Below are positions 36,249 through 36,691 of a stretch of DNA of 36,691 nt, piece after piece. The stretch comes from JABDPF01 sp036351575 (lineage in GTDB: Bacteria > Pseudomonadota > Gammaproteobacteria > Xanthomonadales > SZUA-36): assembly GCA_036351575.1 (NCBI GenBank), contig JAZBPJ010000082.1:1-36691 (forward strand), given 5' to 3'. Numbering within the stretch: the first letter of the stretch is position 1; each line of letters opens with the position of its first letter. A program made the position numbers and the translations under genes. The notes below the pieces were generated by a model, which was not told where the DNA came from, did not search any database, and worked only from the letters and a program-made list of their open reading frames with translations.

Positions 36249-36458
36249 ACCAGAGCGACATGCCGCCCTGGGTCGGGCGATTTAAAAGCGCCGAGTGGAC
36301 GGAACGCGAAGGGGTCGAATGGCCCGGACGGCCAATCGAGCTCTGCCGGCAACAGGGATGTGCCGTCAGAGCGGCCCCGTATCGCGTTTCGATCACGAGG
36401 GAAGTCCGCGAAGGACCGCTGTCCATGAGCACAAGCCAGGGCGGTTTGTCGCTTCGGT
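36249..36458 (+). repeat. Dispersed structured repeat, copy R4 (long type)
   Basis: The outer arms 36249-36271 and 36436-36458 pair at 19 of 23 positions plus two G-U wobbles. Interior: CGAATGGCC-CGGAC-GGCCAATCG (36316-36338, one mismatch), then GGCAACAGGGATGTGCC, GAGCGGCC, and GTCC-GCGAA-GGAC. It aligns with R1 (21310-21512) along the interior. Together with R3 it fills most of the 544-bp space between the RDD gene and xerD; I see no gene in that space. Confidence 0.82.
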
Positions 36459-36592
36459 GTCGAGCAGCGTCCCCGAAAACCAGGTACAGGGCTTACTTAG
36501 GTTGCTTAAGTTCATGTCCAACAAGCGAGTCGGTTATTCTGTGAATAGCAAGACTTGCCGCCAAGCCGGAAACTCCGAGTAGAACCGTGACC

Positions 36593-36691
36593 ATGTCCGA
36601 AAAAAACCAGGCCGCGATCGAATTGTTCCTGGACGCCGCCTGGGCGGAGCGGGGGCTCAGCGAGAATACGCTGGCCAGTTACCGCTACGAC
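36593..36691 (+). CDS. xerD: Tyrosine recombinase XerD, 5' part
   Basis: Only the first 33 codons are in the window. MSEKNQAAIELFLDA and ERGLSENTLASYRYD match the SAM-like N-terminal domain of XerD (compare E. coli FLDALWLEKNLAENTLNAYRRD). XerD works with XerC to resolve chromosome dimers at dif. ATG 36593 is chosen; GTG two codons earlier (36587) is possible. Catalytic residues lie beyond the window. The product could be XerC, but the ENTLxxYR context favours XerD. Confidence 0.82.
   Translation, partial: MSEKNQAAIELFLDAAWAERGLSENTLASYRYD

Noticed and set aside
36049..36582. Open frames in the RDD/xerD spacer that could be small proteins (for example 36221-36544 and 36295-36582, plus strand), and the upstream extension of the RDD gene
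   Set aside because: They coincide with repeats R3/R4. The similar peptide readings in R1 are broken by stops or shifted, and conservation follows hairpin pairing rather than codons.

Overview
The window is a GC-rich stretch of chromosome from a Gram-negative gammaproteobacterium. The evidence is ubiquinone hydroxylase genes, LptF/LptG lipopolysaccharide exporters, outer-membrane barrel genes, NsrR and OxyR, and two enterobacterial-type gene neighbourhoods: ygfB-pepP-ubiH-ubiI divergent from zapA-6S RNA-fau, with rpiA close by, and pepA-holC-valS divergent from lptF-lptG. The genus cannot be named from the sequence. The GC content and the Gram-negative sortase would fit a marine or soil lineage near Chromatiales, Woeseiales or Xanthomonadales. 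Nearly all genes are chromosomal housekeeping genes. No prophage, insertion sequence, CRISPR array, tRNA or rRNA was seen.

Layout. 1-1253: 3' end of a PhzF-family gene and a YecA-type UPF0149 gene. 1281-4102: a large exported protein with an aromatic/His-rich core and basic repeats, behind a tandem GTTCAG operator-like site. 4103-4483: a structured intergenic region with a candidate small RNA or attenuator before a GcvA-like LysR gene. 5393-7935: a DUF481 envelope protein divergent from a two-gene sortase/LPxTA-substrate cassette. 7956-10316: nsrR (with an FNR-like box), rpiA, an EVE-domain gene and fau. 10352-10538: 6S RNA. 10601-15589: zapA and a TIGR02449-type coiled-coil gene, divergent from ygfB-pepP-ubiH-ubiI. 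15604-20302: an HDAC-family deacetylase facing away from a Pat-type acyl-CoA synthetase/acetyltransferase, then cysM. 20312-22670: oxyR (probably leaderless) and an outer-membrane protein. 22748-24435: trpS and an FAH-family gene. 24625-28685: proS and a DUF4124 gene, divergent from pssA-holD-rimI. 28682-33328: pepA-holC-valS. 33456-35614: lptF-lptG. 35611-36691: an RDD protein, a repeat-filled spacer and the start of xerD.

The most unusual signal is a set of four dispersed intergenic elements (21310-21512, 24486-24576, 36125-36223, 36249-36458). Each folds as an outer stem whose sequence differs between copies but stays self-complementary. Each then has an inner hairpin with a conserved [A/C]GGA[A/C] pentaloop, a second GGA-bearing motif (CAGGGAYGTGCC or close to it) and a GAGCG tail. 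In two copies the second motif is ACAGGGATGT, which matches the core of the known CsrA/RsmA RNA-binding consensus. If transcribed in this orientation, these repeats would look like dispersed CsrA-binding RNAs. That is an inference, but it can be tested.
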